A stretch of DNA of 64,000 bases from Chamaecyparis obtusa (taxonomy: Eukaryota > Streptophyta > Pinopsida > Cupressales > Cupressaceae). Below the pieces are notes generated by a model. That model had not been told where the DNA came from. It did no database searches and worked only from the letters and a program-made list of their open reading frames with translations. The stretch's first letter is position 1. Each line of letters opens with the position of its first letter. The position numbers and the translations under genes are program-made. The DNA is taken from contig BSBK01001583.1 of the NCBI GenBank assembly GCA_027943335.1, positions 377,001-441,000 of the forward strand, given 5' to 3'. Of this stretch, positions 36,690 to 49,687 are shown in pieces.

Positions 36690-36974
36690 ATCTCCCCCTT
36701 TGTCATTGGTGGCAACATATGAGAAAATTGGTTAAGTGTACAACTCAAAATCTCAAAATTGTTCAAAATTGTGGCCATAGTATAAAATATATACTATCCT
36801 TATAACTCCTCAAAAAATTATTATCTCTAATATAGTACTCCCCCTAAGAGTATCAATCCTTATCATATACTATCAATTTTCTTTTATATATCTCTCCCCC
36901 TTTGACAACAATGACAAAATAAAGGTAGGGAGGGTTACAAAATTGTATCACAAAAAGATTATACCTCAGTTCAA

Positions 36975-39900
36975 TTATTGCAAAGCCGATAGGCTTGCAA
37001 CACAATCTGAAAAATCTATCTTCATGGATTCTATCTCCTTCTCCCATGATTTCTTAATGGAATCTACCACATTAAGTAATTCACTCAGTCCATAAGATTC
37101 TATTTCACATGCTTGGAGGTTTTCAAAGTTAAACTTCTGAAAAGATGTCTTAGCTGAAAGACATTCTTCCAACTGCTCTTCAATAATGCTTAACTACATA
37201 GAAGCATGCTCTCTCAAAAGAGTGTATCTTTTCAATTTTCTATCTCTCTCATCTTGCACAACTCTGATTTCACCATAAAGCTTCCGAACTTTCTTCTCAA
37301 CATCACATACCTTCACATTGGGGCTAGACAGAAGGTTTGTTTCATTCAAAAATTTTGCTTCCTTCAATTTTATCTTCTAGTCTTCTTCTGCTGTCAAGGT
37401 CTTTGATTTTGTACACTGTATGTACAAAGATTTACCTATTTCCAAATGCTTCCTCAAATCCTTGATACAGATATCAAGAGTGTTGATATCATTCCTGATG
37501 TTCTGACTGATGTTCAAAAGCATTCTAACCTCATAGGCTACTTGTGCCTTCACTTTTGCAATATCAGACAAGTTTGTGAATTCATTGTCAAAAGTGCTCA
37601 TTACCTTCTTTGCTTTCTCCATAGGGTCTTCTTTTGCAATTTGTGTAGTTACAGTGCTTTGCAACTTCTTAGTTAGTTCCTTCAAACACCCTTCAAGACT
37701 CTTCACTTTCTTATTCTTGCCAAATATTTTATTCAAGGATGTGATCAATTCCAACTGATCATCATCATCTACTTCCTTTCCCAAATGCTCAATCATAGAT
37801 CCAATTTGAGTCTTCTTTCTAGTCTCAGGAGTAAGACTAATATCTTCTTTGGTGGGAATGGGAACTTGTTCCTCTATTACTAGTGGTTCCACAACTGTAG
37901 TCTCTGTCATCTCTTCTTCTTTTGTAGCTTCCTATTCTTCAAAGGCCAAATTATCAACAATGTTCTCCAAATTCTTGAATACATTTTCATCCGTATCCAA
38001 GGTGATTTTTGTACCTTCTACATTCATTGTTTCATCTTCAATATTAATGGCTAGAGGAGAGGGAATGTCCTCTTGTTCTTTCTCACCTGCTTGCTCTGCT
38101 GCAACTAATGATTCTCCAACATTTTCTGCCATAACCTTGATAATAGCTTGCTTTGTCTTAGAATTGATTTCTTCATACCCGCCTCCCATAATCTGAATAG
38201 TTCTCCTTTTGGTTCTCAGATGGGTGCTTAAGGCTTTCATAATCTGATTGAAATATGTTTCATCTCTTATTTCACAAAGCTTCCTCACAAGATTTTCTCT
38301 GATAGTTGTGTCCTCCTCTGATGCTCTCTTCTTCCTATTTACAAGTTTGTTATATAAATCATTAGATATCTATCCCTGAATTGTATCAAACTTCTTGTTA
38401 GCCAAAATCATATGCTTCACAACTGCATTCTCCAGATTAAGTCTATCTATATAATCATAAAGATCATAGTATGTGTTCATTCTTGTAAAGTCACCATTCT
38501 CAATGATCTGCTCATTAAGCTTTTCAACTTTTGGTTTCCAAGCTTTCTTCTTAGTAGTGACATCATCTTTTATTTCTGCAATCTTTCTTGGAACCGGTTG
38601 CACTAAAGTTTTATGTCTCTTTCCTTGTCCAGTAGCACTTTCCTTTACTCTTTTTCTAGGTGTGGAGGAAGTGGATCTAGTAGACATCTTTGCTTCTATA
38701 TCCTTCTCAATTACTTCCACTTTCACCTTCACTTGTGGTTCTTCCTATTGTATTGCAATTGATGATAAAGGAGGGATAGACAAAACTTGTTTTTGTCCAC
38801 TCTCTCTGATTGCTGTTGTTGTTTGCTTTGCTACCAAAAACTCAAAACTTCTTGTGATCTCACAAAACATAATATTTTTCTTTGCGCTCTTAACCATAGC
38901 ATTAGAACATCATAAACTACCTTGCATTGACCGCGCAAAACTCAGTTCATCATATATCTACTTCTACACTAATCTAAGTTCCTATTCTACTGCAATTTAC
39001 ATAAATTAAGTACTTTGAGATAGGTCAGGTAAAGATTCATTCTTACCTTTCAATACTTCACCTTCCTGATTCCCTTCAATGTTGAATATGTCTCCTTGAT
39101 CTGTGCTTTTGATAAACTTCACTTCATTTGAATTACTACAACATCCTTTCTGACTGTTACTTGCATCTTCATTTCTTCGTGCATGATTTTTGGGATTAGG
39201 ATTAGGATAAAAAACTCTATTGTTCATTCTAAAAAACCTTGCTATATGTCCAATCTTGTTTCATATCTGACAAATAATTCCACTGCTTACATATCTTGGT
39301 CCAAGTTGATTGATTTCTGATCTACAATTTCTACCAATGTGTCCAACCTTGTTGCATCTATAACATATTACTCCATTTCTTCTGTTCATATCTTCAGTAG
39401 GTTTCTTATCTACATTGTTAGCATTCCTAAACATTCTACTACCATCATTATTCTCAATAAATTTAGGTTTCCTACATTCAATAGCTCTATGTCCAAAACC
39501 ATGACAATTGTAACAATAACCATTAAGAGGTTTAAATTGTTTACCTGTGCAATCTCTCTTCATATGACCAATAGTATTACAAGAAAAACATCTACCTTTG
39601 AATTCTCTTTGCATACCTTTGGGTGATTCCTCTTGCTTTGGTGATTCTTCTTCTTTAGGTGTATCTTCAAATTTGTTGATCTCATCAGACTTCTTCTCAT
39701 CTATGCTTTCAGATATCTTCAGATTTGGTTCCTTTCTTTCATCATTTTCTTTAAAAGTTTTGAATCCAAGACTAGTCTTATCATAGAATGGTTTTTGATA
39801 AGATATTTGTTCATCAATCTTCTCACTAGTTGAATATAGCCTTTCAAGTTGTTGTTTGGATTGAGTCAGTTCACCTTTCACAATCTTATTGTATTTCTCA

Positions 39901-40292
39901 AGTTCATCATATTGCAAATAGACTTTCTCAAGTTTAGATGTTACTTTACAAAGTTTAGATTTTAGTCCTTCATTTTTAGTCTTTAGACTTTCATTCTCAG
40001 ATTTTAGATTTTCTTCATTCTTTCCATTTCCATCTTTCAAACTAAGCTTCAAATTTGCTATGTTCAGTTCATGCTTAAGGATCTCATTTGCTTTTTCTAA
40101 ATTATCATCACAATCTTCAATAAAAACTTCAGATTCCTTTTCAGATCTTAGATTTTCCAATTTGTTTTTGAATTTCTCAATGAGGTTCTTTGCATCATCA
40201 TACCTTCTTTTCAAAGTATCTTTTTCAATAGTAAGCAAGTCAATCTGTTCAAGAGCTTCTTCAAGATTCTTCTATAGTTGATCCATATCCAT
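36975..40292 (-). pseudogene. Gag-like coiled-coil/CCHC ORF of the non-autonomous element
   Basis: One minus-strand frame of about 1,106 codons runs from ATG 40292, just after the primer site, to 36975, broken by around a dozen stops (for example at 40272, 39258, several in 38900-39005, and near 38370, 37932 and 37377). Residues 1-200 form a Lys/Glu-rich coiled coil. Then come three intact knuckles (CFSCNTIGHMKRDC, CYNCHGFGHRAIEC, CYRCNKVGHIGRNC; about 39600-39320) and a fourth that is degenerate (39230-39260). The remaining 650 residues are charged and helical, without protease, integrase or RT motifs. One patch is RSTSSTPRKRVKES. The stops mostly equal CAG or CAA with C-to-T. A nucleic-acid-binding structural role is inferred; no family is named. 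Confidence 0.75.
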
Positions 40293-40349
40293 AGAGATCT
40301 TACTCAAGCTGCTAGGCTTTCCTTGAATGATTCTTTTTCGAGTAACTAA

Positions 40350-40363
40350 GCTCTGATACCAAT
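40350..40363 (-). other. Primer-binding site of the non-autonomous element
   Basis: The minus strand reads ATTGGTATCAGAGC, complementary to initiator tRNA-Met, directly inside the 5' LTR. Confidence 0.9.
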
Positions 40364-41367
40364 TGTTAGAAATAGGGAATACTGAGAGGGGGGGTGAATA
40401 AGTATTCTACAAACTTTATCTTTTACCCAATTATGGATATAACATATTATCTTTATACATGCATAACATAAGAAGCTAATCAACATGCATAACAATAAAG
40501 AACTCATAACACATTATTTGTTCTCAAGGAAACCCTGGCCAAGGGAAAACCTTGGTGGGGATGGTACCCACAAAGATCCACTAATCAAAAGTATCATGTT
40601 AAGGATGTTGACCTTGTTAGGAGTCTATTACAAGCATATAGTGTATCAATCCTAATTAAGGGACTATAGGTCTTGTTAGAAGCCTCAACCTTGTTAGGAG
40701 TTGGTAGTACAAATGTGATTACCAGATGAGCCCACTACCCAAACAAGGAATGTACAATATACACTGATTAGAAAAAAAGGTTAAGGTACATAACCTTATA
40801 CTTCTTGCATCAATATCTCTTCACTGCTCTTTCACTATCGCTATTACATATGCATCATATATTTCGCATCATATCACTTGTCCACACTATTGTGTTATTT
40901 TTACAATTATAATTACAATTAAAATTACATTTATACCAATAGATTTATCCAAGAGTTAACATTGAGGATGTCATCCATTTATATTTTTAAGTCATTATTT
41001 TGATAAACAAAATAATCCCTTAACTCTTTAGTAGTTCTATCTTCATATTCTGTCCTGTTGGCTTCACATTGTCTTTGGTAAAACTGTCATAACTTCTTCC
41101 GTACATTCCGTACCAACTTGCACTATGAGATGAGTGTTCAATAGACATCATAGAGTCTATTTTCAAGTGTGAAAGCATTGAAATTACTCCAATCAACATC
41201 GCAAACAAAAACTATGTCCAGGTTCACTGGTAAAAATACTTTGTCACACTTAGACAAATTTGCAATGCACTCTGTCATACTTGCTCTCTGACCTGTGCGA
41301 TGTTCATGTGGATTATATGTTTCCATAATGACACATCTATGTAATCAACTTAGCCAAATTGCCAACA
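40364..41367 (-). repeat. 5' LTR of the non-autonomous element
   Basis: 1,004 bp. It differs from the left copy mainly by substitutions and a short AT-rich indel near 40905-40930. Confidence 0.92.
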
Positions 41368-41980
41368 CTTTGATCATTCCATTTTCTTTATGTGAGCTCA
41401 AAGCATCACTATCATTACCTCCACCTAGGGCATCAATGATTAACAATTACTTGTTTTCACTTCATCGCATGATTCACCATTGGGATAGGGCATCATTATT
41501 TGCTTCCATTGATGATTATATACTATAATTGATTTCTCAAGGCCATGGGCCTGTGACTATTTATTCTTTCTTAATATATCATTTCTTGATTTGATTTAGT
41601 TATTGACACAACATTATAATGCTCACTGCTATATTTTACTAATTTTGTAAATCTGAGCTACGTATGCGAAGAGGGTGAAGTCAAGCTAGGAAAGTAGAGG
41701 TAGGTGTTTATTTGGATCTTTGATCATTCCATTTGCTTCATGTGAGCTCAAAGCATCATGCTTTACTTCCATTGATGATTATTTACTTGCTTAAGGCTGT
41801 GGGCCTGTGACTGTTTCTTCCTTTTGTATATATCTTTGATTTGGTTATTGATACAACATTATAGTGCTCACTGTTGTATTTTACTTATTTGGATCTTTGA
41901 GGACCCATGTTTAAAACTAGGGCATTATTGCTGGATCCTTGCATTTTTATTTACTATTTGATCTCATGAAGCTAGGGAAT
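41368..41980. repeat. Long direct repeat R1, copy 2 (right part)
   Basis: It resumes copy 2 after the insertion and matches 33373-33985 nearly base for base. Confidence 0.85.
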
Positions 41981-42084
41981 TATGGATTTACGAATTGCAT
42001 GATCATTTGATGGCTTACTATTTGGGGGTTAGTTAGATAGTTAGTTAATGGTTGTAGTCAGTGTTTAGTTAGTTATAAGTCTTT

Positions 42085-43180
42085 ATTTGTCTTTATTAGA
42101 TATCTATACTTATGGATTTATGCATGTATCTAATCAATTAGTAAAGCATTGGATAAATTATAAAATAATGTTAGTATCAACATTAGGGAACCTAGAAGGA
42201 TATGAGATCTTAACCTAATTTTAAAATATGATATACCTATTTAAGTAAGTAAAGTTTGAAAAATAAAATTAGTCAGGATATTAACCTTAGCCTTCTGGGT
42301 TCCTTGGTGGGGTGCAAAAGGTTTACTAATGTTCTACATAGTTTTTATTTTAGCTTCTAAGAACCATGAACCATAAATCTGTACATAAGTACTATGCATC
42401 TTATCTTGTTTAAAAGATAGCTATAAGTTAATTTGTGATAATAATGGTTGTATAGAAATCTTAATTTATCTCAAGGATATATATTCTTGTGGGTCATTTA
42501 GGGATATGAACTTAAATTTTATCCTCGGACATTAATCAATTGCTTAATTAGACCATGAATGTTAAGGAAAAGAAGGATTTTATTAGATCATGTTTTAGAT
42601 AAATGAATATGGAGTAAAAGAAACCATGTTCAATTATTAAATGTCTTGGTGATTAATACATTATGAGAATTTCTTCACATATTATAATCTCTTTTGTAAA
42701 ATTATGATGCTCAATCCATAAGAGAAACTATGTCCTATTGTGATAGGGAAATTGCTTGAGTTAGTAATGAATAAAATGGAAACTTCTAGGAGTAAGTCAA
42801 GTTATAGGTGGGGAGGATGTAATGCCCCTCTAACCCTGGCAAGTATTTTGAAGAACTAGGAGATGCAATATGAACTTTGGGGTTAATTAGCTAATGAATG
42901 TGTAGTTTGTTTGAGTTTCTTGGTTATATTTTTTATGTTATGTGATCTATCTTGACTATATACTTTTTATTGTGTTTTGAATATCATGAATATCAACTAG
43001 ATATATATTTAGATAGTAGCTTTATGTTGTTTAAAGGAATTTTTTTTTATCATTTAATGCACACATTTACTTTCCTATGGTTAAAGATCAATTTATTTGA
43101 TTATGATAATGATTTGGGATAACCCTGCTAACCCTGCTAGCCCATCATGTTTTGGTGTATACCCTACTTGGTATATACCC
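42085..43180. other. Probable LTR-element relic with PPT-LTR junction
   Basis: The repeat frame R1/R2 is interrupted here. GGTGGGGAGGA directly followed by TGTAATGCCCC (42808-42829) has the layout of a gypsy polypurine tract and LTR start. The LTR end and internal domains were not found. The rest is AT-rich and unassigned. Confidence 0.4.
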
Positions 43181-43185
43181 TACTT

Positions 43186-44007
43186 CCATTGATGGTTATT
43201 TACTTTCTTAGGGTCGGGGGCCTATGACTATTTCTTCCTTCTGTATATATCATTGCTTGATTTGATTTGGTTATTGACACAACATTATAATGCTCACTGT
43301 TGTATTTTACTTGTTTGGATAGTTGAGGATCCGTGTTTAACACTAGGGCATTATTGCTGGATCCTTCCATTTTTATTTACTAGTTGATCTCATGAAGCTA
43401 GGGCATTATGGATTTACTAATTGAATGATCATTTGATGTCATGCTTACTATTTGGGGGACAATTAGATAGTTAGTTAATGGTTGTAGTTGGTCTTTAGTT
43501 GGTTAGAAGTATTTATTAATGTTGATCCACATGAGTGGAGTGGGGATGTGGAGTTGGTGTGTGTATAGAACCATTTTCAAATGGTATCATTCAATATAAA
43601 AGCATTCTTTGCAAATTATGAATCTACCTGTAGGGTACAATCAGCCTATGCAGTGCCTTCAAATGTATTTTGTGGTGTATTAGTGATTGGATCATGATGT
43701 AAGATCATTGGCTTGGGTGTTATTTACATGTGCAAACATTTATTTCAGTGTTTAACACTAGGGAATTATTTTTGGATCCTTGCATTTTTATTATCTACTT
43801 GCGCGCTATGATGACCTAGGGCATCAATGACTAACTATTACTTGTTTTCAATTTATCACATGATTGAATATCAGGCTAGGGCATCATTATTTGCTTCTAT
43901 TGATGATTATATACTGTACTTGATTTCTCCAGGCTGCAGGACTATGACTATTTATTCTTTTTGTATATATCATTGCTTGATTTGATTTGGTTATTGACAC
44001 AACATTA
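43186..44007. repeat. Long direct repeat R2, copy 1
   Basis: Aligns with 59241-60010. The phrases TTGATCCACATGAGTGG and GATCATGATGTAAGATCATT recur in both. After removing Copia-A the spacing is about 1.0 kb, so this is a tandem duplication. It is cut by Copia-A at 44007. Confidence 0.8.
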
Positions 44008-45308
44008 TGTTAGGAATAGTCCCAAGAGATAACTGAGAGGGGGGGGTTGAATCAGTTATCTAAAAGATTCAATTATTTATCCAATTAAGTATAGAATAAC
44101 ATTAAGCATAAATACAATATGAGAACACTTAACACAACACCACAATTTTGGTTATGGGGAAACCCAAATAGATAAAAACCTCGATGGAAATTAGAACCCA
44201 CTAGAACTGCACTAGAGTATAATGATCCTTGTTAGAAGATCTTAAAACCCTATTAGGAGTTGATCTTTGCAATGCATTAAGTAAAATGACCTAGTTAAGG
44301 GTCAGACCCTATTAGGAGTCTTTTACAATTAACCCTGTTAGGGGTGAGGACACACTGTCCGAGAGCACACTGCTCAAAGGGGTGAAGGTTGCAACCTTCT
44401 ATTTAATAGATACACACCATATCTAGATTTTGTTGGACTGTGAGTTAGACCTATTGTCTGGATTAGTTCCAATGAATAACATACAATTAGTTATTTGTTA
44501 CATAGACCTTCTTCTGATAGCTCAATACTTCACACCTACTTTGCTCTTGTCTTTCAACTCTCTTGTTTCTTTAACAATCACAAATGACTTCCAATAAATA
44601 TATTCTTCTAAATGATATTATCAAGTCAGCCAATTAGAACCATCTTGAAATAATATTAGGGAAATAATAAAACTCTCCAATAACTTCTCAGTTGGCTATA
44701 CTAAGCATGCAACACAAAATAGGATTGTCAAACTCAATATGAGTAGACGCGTCGCTTCACGTTGTTGGCTCTACTAAATTAACTGATACTTTCTTCTCAT
44801 GCTGAATTATGTCATGCACTCTTAACCAAACATTCTTATCTCTTCTCCAAACACTAATCTAAGAATACATATCAAAATTATAGGCACAACTACTACAACA
44901 ATAAAAACAATGTCGGCTCCATCTGATAAACTCAGGAAACTATAACTGTCTATTGGAAACTTCATAACTCATCCTATACTACATATCTGACTCTACATCC
45001 ATGAACATAGCATTATAAACATGTCTACAACATAAATATAAATGTACAATGCTTCATTACAACCATACTATAAATCACATATAGAAATCTTCCTGGGACC
45101 TGTCAGGAACACTCACTGATACAGACAACTATATTACTGTCTTCACTTAGAATCAATCTCTGCATCTATGATATCATGTTGATAACATATCTAAGAAACA
45201 TATACTCAAGGCTCTCTCCATCAGGCTTCCATGCACGCTACTTACCTTATGTTGTCATCAATGATAAACATACAGTCAACACTCTAGCTTGCTGGAAAAT
45301 TTCCAACA
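44008..45308 (-). repeat. Copia-A 3' LTR
   Basis: TGTTAGGAATAG...TTCCAACA on the plus strand. It has the G-run GAGAGGGGGGGG near one end and four CCCTATTAGGAGT-type motifs (about 44228-44340). Confidence 0.93.
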
Positions 45309-45689
45309 ATCTCCCCCTTTGGCATTGATGACAACATATGGAATGAAAAACACCACCAATCCAAATGTACAATTATTTTATAATATTTTCCATTTCCTCA
45401 ACAAAACTCCCCCAAGGATGAATCCTTCATTTCTTACTATTTTGTTTCTTCTTGCTAAATACTCACTCCCCCTTTCTACAATTATTTTATAACATTCTCC
45501 ATTTCCTCAACAACACTCTCCCAAGGATGAATCCTCCATTTCTTACTATTTTATTTTTCATGACTATAACTTACTCCCCCTTTGACATCAATGGCAAAGG
45601 GTGCCAATCAATTAAGCACTGGTACTACCCCTGAAGTAGAGTATTCAACCATTCATCAGTCACTGAGGAATAATTAACTCCTGCAAACT
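45309..45689 (-). other. Copia-A 3' untranslated region with repeated PPTs
   Basis: Three pyrimidine runs on the plus strand (CTCCCCCTTTGGCATTGATG at 45310, CTCCCCCTTTC at 45467, CTCCCCCTTTGACATC at 45573) are purine tracts in element sense. Multiple PPTs are a known trait of Sirevirus-type Copia elements. Confidence 0.65.
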
Positions 45690-47160
45690 CTAATCTGATT
45701 CAGGGAAGGAAATTACTCCCAGCTTCTCCCTAATATACTCAAATGTATCCTTAGGTAAAGGATTTTTAAATATGTCTTCTAGCTGATCTTTTGTGCTTAC
45801 ATAGTCCAATTTTACTTCTTTCTCTATTAATTTCTCTCTTAGGAAGTGATATTTTATCTCAATGTGTTTTGTCTTTACATGCATCATAGGGTTCTTTGAC
45901 ATATTGATAGTGCTAGTATTATCACAATGAATAATAATAGGATAATCAATTTGAATACCAAAATCTTTTATCATCTTCTTGATCCATACAATTGTAGAGC
46001 AATTGAATGCTACTGCTACATACTCTTCTTCTGCTATGGATTGAGAAATATAGTTTTTCTTCTTACTTGTCCAAGTAACAAGTATATCTCCAAGGAATAC
46101 TGCTCCTCCCGAGGTACTCTTTCCATCATCCATGCATCCTGCCCAATCTGCATCTGTATACACATGAAGTTCTACATTTTTTGAATTAGGATAGCATAAA
46201 CCATAGTCTATAGTTCCTTTCAAATATCCAAATATCCTCTTTACTACCATAAGATGACTTTGTTTAGGTTCTTCTACAAATCTTCCAAAAATACCAACTG
46301 CATTAGAGATATCAGGTCTAGATTGAGTAAGATAGATTAGTTTACCAGTCATAAACTTATACAAGGTCATGTCTATTGCTATTGAGTCATCTTCTTTTGA
46401 AAGCTTTCATCTTGTTATCATAGGGGTACTTATTGGCTTTCAATCATCCTTCTTGAACTTCTTCAATATCTCTTTCACATACTTAGTCTTATTAATAAAT
46501 ATACCTTTGTCTATTTGTTGCACATTCAGTTCTAAAAAGTACTTGATAGGTCCAATCATGCTCATTTCAAATTCTCTCTGCATCTCTTTAGCAAATTTTG
46601 CACTAAGCTTGTCATTACCACCAAAGATAGTGTCATCAACAAATATAGCAACCAACAATAGTCCATCAAGTGTCTCTCTTATGAATAAGTTACAATCTGT
46701 TGCTCCTTTCTTGAATCTAATCTTTGTCAAGTATCCATCAAGTATTTCATACCATGCTCTAGGGGATTGTTTAAGTTCATAGAGGGCTTTCTTTAATGTG
46801 CAAACCACATTAGGTCTGTTTGATAAGGAAAATCCTTCAGGCTGCTCTATGTAAACTTCTTCTTTCAGCTCTCCATTTAGGAATGCTAACTTGACATCCA
46901 TCTAGTATACCTTAAAGTCTTTGAATGTAGCATAGGCTACAAAAAAATTTATGGCTTCCAATCTACTTACAGGGGAAAATGTATCAAAATAATCAATTCA
47001 TTCTCTTTGCGCATATCCCTTACATACTAGTCTTTCTTTGTTTCTTACCACTATTCCATCTTCATTCATCTTATTTCTGAATATCCACTTGGTTCCAATC
47101 ACATTCTTATCACTAGGCCTAGGGACCAATTCCCATGTATCATTCTTAATTATCTAATCT
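45690..47160 (-). pseudogene. Copia-A reverse transcriptase and RNase H
   Basis: On the minus strand the RT starts near 47160, passes [20 protein letters not shown] (46901), [14 protein letters not shown] and the intact catalytic box FVDDTIFGG, and after two stops near 46400-46440 continues as GKLIYLTQSRPDI. RNase H follows (YTDADWAGCMDDGKSTSGG, IAEEEYVA, IHCDNTS, TKHIEIKYHFLRE) and ends at a stop after PESD (45690). 45690-46901 is nearly open and is the best preserved part of this pol. Confidence 0.92.
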
Positions 47161-47284
47161 AACTCTTCTTTCATTGATTCATGCCAATTTGAATCATTAC
47201 ATGCATCTTCAATACTTAATGATTCATTCTGTGACAATAAACATACCTCTTCATTTTCTATTGAACTTTTTGCTTTTAATTTTG

Positions 47285-48666
47285 TCATGAATTTACTGTT
47301 GTGATCTCTAATGATGTCTTCCTTTGAGTGATATCTAGATGTGAATTTAGGAACATTATGTGTGACTCTCTCATCTGACTTCTGCGATTCTTCTTCACTA
47401 GTTTCAGGGTAGGTCTAGGTTCTTCAATCATAGGTGCATAATCATGATATCTTTCTTGAATCATTAAATTCTCATCAATCTTGACATGATAACTTTCAAT
47501 GATCTTCTTCAATCCTAAATTAAAATATCTATAAGCTTTTCTTTTAGTAGAGTAACCAAGAAAAATACCTTCATCACTTCATGCATCAAACTTGCCAATT
47601 GCTTCATCTCTCTTGATGTAGCACTTGCTTCCAAAGATCTTGAAGTATTTTAATGTAGGTATATTACCAAACCATAACTCATAAGGTGTCTTGTCTGTGC
47701 TTGGCTTCAATTGAATTCTATTGATTGTATAAACTATAGTATTGATCGTATCTCTCCAATAGGTGTGTGCAACCTTTCCTTCAATCATGATGGTGCATGA
47801 TGTGTCAAGTATGATCCTATTAGTCCTTTCTTCAATTCCATTTTGCTGAGGGGTTCTATGTGCACTTAGGTATCTCTTTATCTCATGTTCTTCATAGTAC
47901 TCATAAAATCTATAAGAGGTGAATTCTCCTCCTCTATCTGATCTTAGACATTTTATCTTCAATCCTGAATCATTTTCCACCTTAGCTTTGAATATTTTGA
48001 ACTTCTCAAATGCTTCAGATTTATCCTTTAAGAATGCAACCCACATTATTCTACAATATTTATCAACAAAAAAAATAAAATACCTTTCACCATAGTATGA
48101 TCTTGTTTGAGTTGTTCTACATAGGTCTGTATGCACTAGATCCAATTTTTTCTCTGCCAAACTATGCTTTCTTTTGAATGAATTCCTCACATGATTTCCC
48201 ATTACACATTCCTACATATTATATCAACTATTTTTTCAATTCTAGGAAGGTCTCTTACTACCTTTACATTACTCATCTTTACTATGTTGTCAAAATTGAT
48301 GTGACGTAGTATTTTGTGCCATAGCCAAGTGTCATCTACTTTTTCAATAAAACAACTTGCTTTAGGATTAAGCTGAAAAATATTACCTTTAGTCTTTGAA
48401 CCTGATGCAATCATTTCTCCTTCCTTGTTCTTAATGATGCACTTTTTGTCTTTGAATTCCAACTGATATCCTTTGTCAAGCAATTGTCCAACACTTAGTA
48501 GGTTATGCTGTAAACCATCAACATAAAGAACATCACAAGTGTTGTTCTTTCCATCCAAGGTGATAGCTCCTCTACCTATGATAGGTTTTGGAGTGTTGTC
48601 TCCAAATCTAACCATGCCACCTTTGTACCTATCCAGATGTACAAATCTATCCTTGTCTCTTGTCAT
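47285..48666 (-). pseudogene. Copia-A integrase
   Basis: 48666-48202 has a GAG-pre-integrase zinc region (WLWHKILRHINFDNIVKMSN). A frameshift near 48202 leads to the core at 48202-47579: LVHTDLC gives the first acid, CLRSDRGGEF the second (intact), QQNGIEERTN the third. YELWFGNIPTLKYFKIFG and a segment to 47285 complete it. Another break lies at 47579. Confidence 0.9.
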
Positions 48667-49630
48667 GTGATGTGAGAAACCATTGTCAATGATCCAATCT
48701 ATCCTGATGTCATCTTGTGAAATCAGTGCTAACTCTTGTCATTTCTTTTCATCTTCAAGGTCCATTTCATCAAACATTTTCTCCATGTCTTCAAGAGAAA
48801 TGAATCCAATTTCATCTTCTATTGAATCTTCATTTGATACTCCATCTTCAACATAGTAACAATCTTTTGTGTACTTAGGCTTGTAGTTAGTCTTGAACTT
48901 TTTGATTCTTGTAGGACACTTAGATGCAAAGTGACCAATCTTGTTACATGAAAAGCATTTGAATGGTAATTGACCTTCATATTTTCCTTTTCCTTTTCCT
49001 TTCCTTTCTTTCTTTCTTAGAAATCAAGGCAATGAAATCATCTAGTGCTTTCTCTTCATCATCATCATCAACATTACCAGAAGTGTTCAAGGATTTCTTA
49101 CCATGGATTGAATCTTTGAAGGGTGTCTCACTTTTAGGCTCTGTCATCAACTTATCCATTATGTCTTCTTTGGAAATATCTCCACCATTGTTTCTGATTC
49201 CTACAATTGCTTCATTAATACTTTGATTGTAGGCTCTAATGTTCTCTTCGGATAGCATCTCCAATGTATTGTAATTTTTCTTCCATGTCTTTCTGCATGA
49301 ATTCTTAGCTTAGATGTCTCCTTCAAACATGTCTTCTAGATACTTCCATATCTTGTAGGCTTTATCAACTTTCTTGATCTCTGAAAACTCACTGTCAGAT
49401 AATGCACTGATAAGGGCTTCTTTGGTAATAGAATCTTGAGTGAACATCTCCTTTTGCTTAAGAGTTTCATCTTCCTTAGCAAGATTTTCTAGAGAGGGAA
49501 TATGAACTTCTTTGGTAGCTACTTCAAAAATATGAAAGGCAATGCACTAAAAATTTGTCATCATTTTGTTCTTCCAATCTAGATAGTTCTCTCTATCAAA
49601 ATTAGGACTTTCTTTTCTAAAGAATTCCAT
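48661..49630 (-). pseudogene. gag: Copia-A gag and protease
   Basis: Gag starts at ATG 49630 (MEFFRKESPNFDRENYLDWK), 44 bases inside the primer site. It has stops at about 49545 and 49300, an acidic segment (DDDDEEKALDDFIAL), a frameshift near 48975 and an intact knuckle CFSCNKIGHFASKC (48910-48955). The protease motif at 48661-48700 reads DWIIDNGFSHHMT: the usual DSG is DNG and the next Cys is Phe, so the active site is altered. Confidence 0.88.
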
Positions 49631-49687
49631 TTGATCAACCTCAAGCTGTTAAACTTTCTCTCCAAGGAACTTGGCTTTGATACCAAT

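Larger units (their letters stand above)
35697..41367 (-). mobile_element. Non-autonomous LTR retrotransposon without pol
   Basis: 5,671 bp. LTRs are 35697-36689 (993 bp) and 40364-41367 (1,004 bp), both TGTTAG...CCAACA on the plus strand. The target duplication CTTTG lies at 35692-35696 and 41368-41372. The primer site ATTGGTATCAGAGC (minus) is just inside the right LTR, so the element reads on the minus strand. The PPT AAAGGGGGAGAT abuts the left LTR. The internal region of 3.67 kb holds a single frame with coiled coil and CCHC knuckles; protease, integrase and RT are absent. Such an element would depend on another Copia for movement. Confidence 0.93.
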
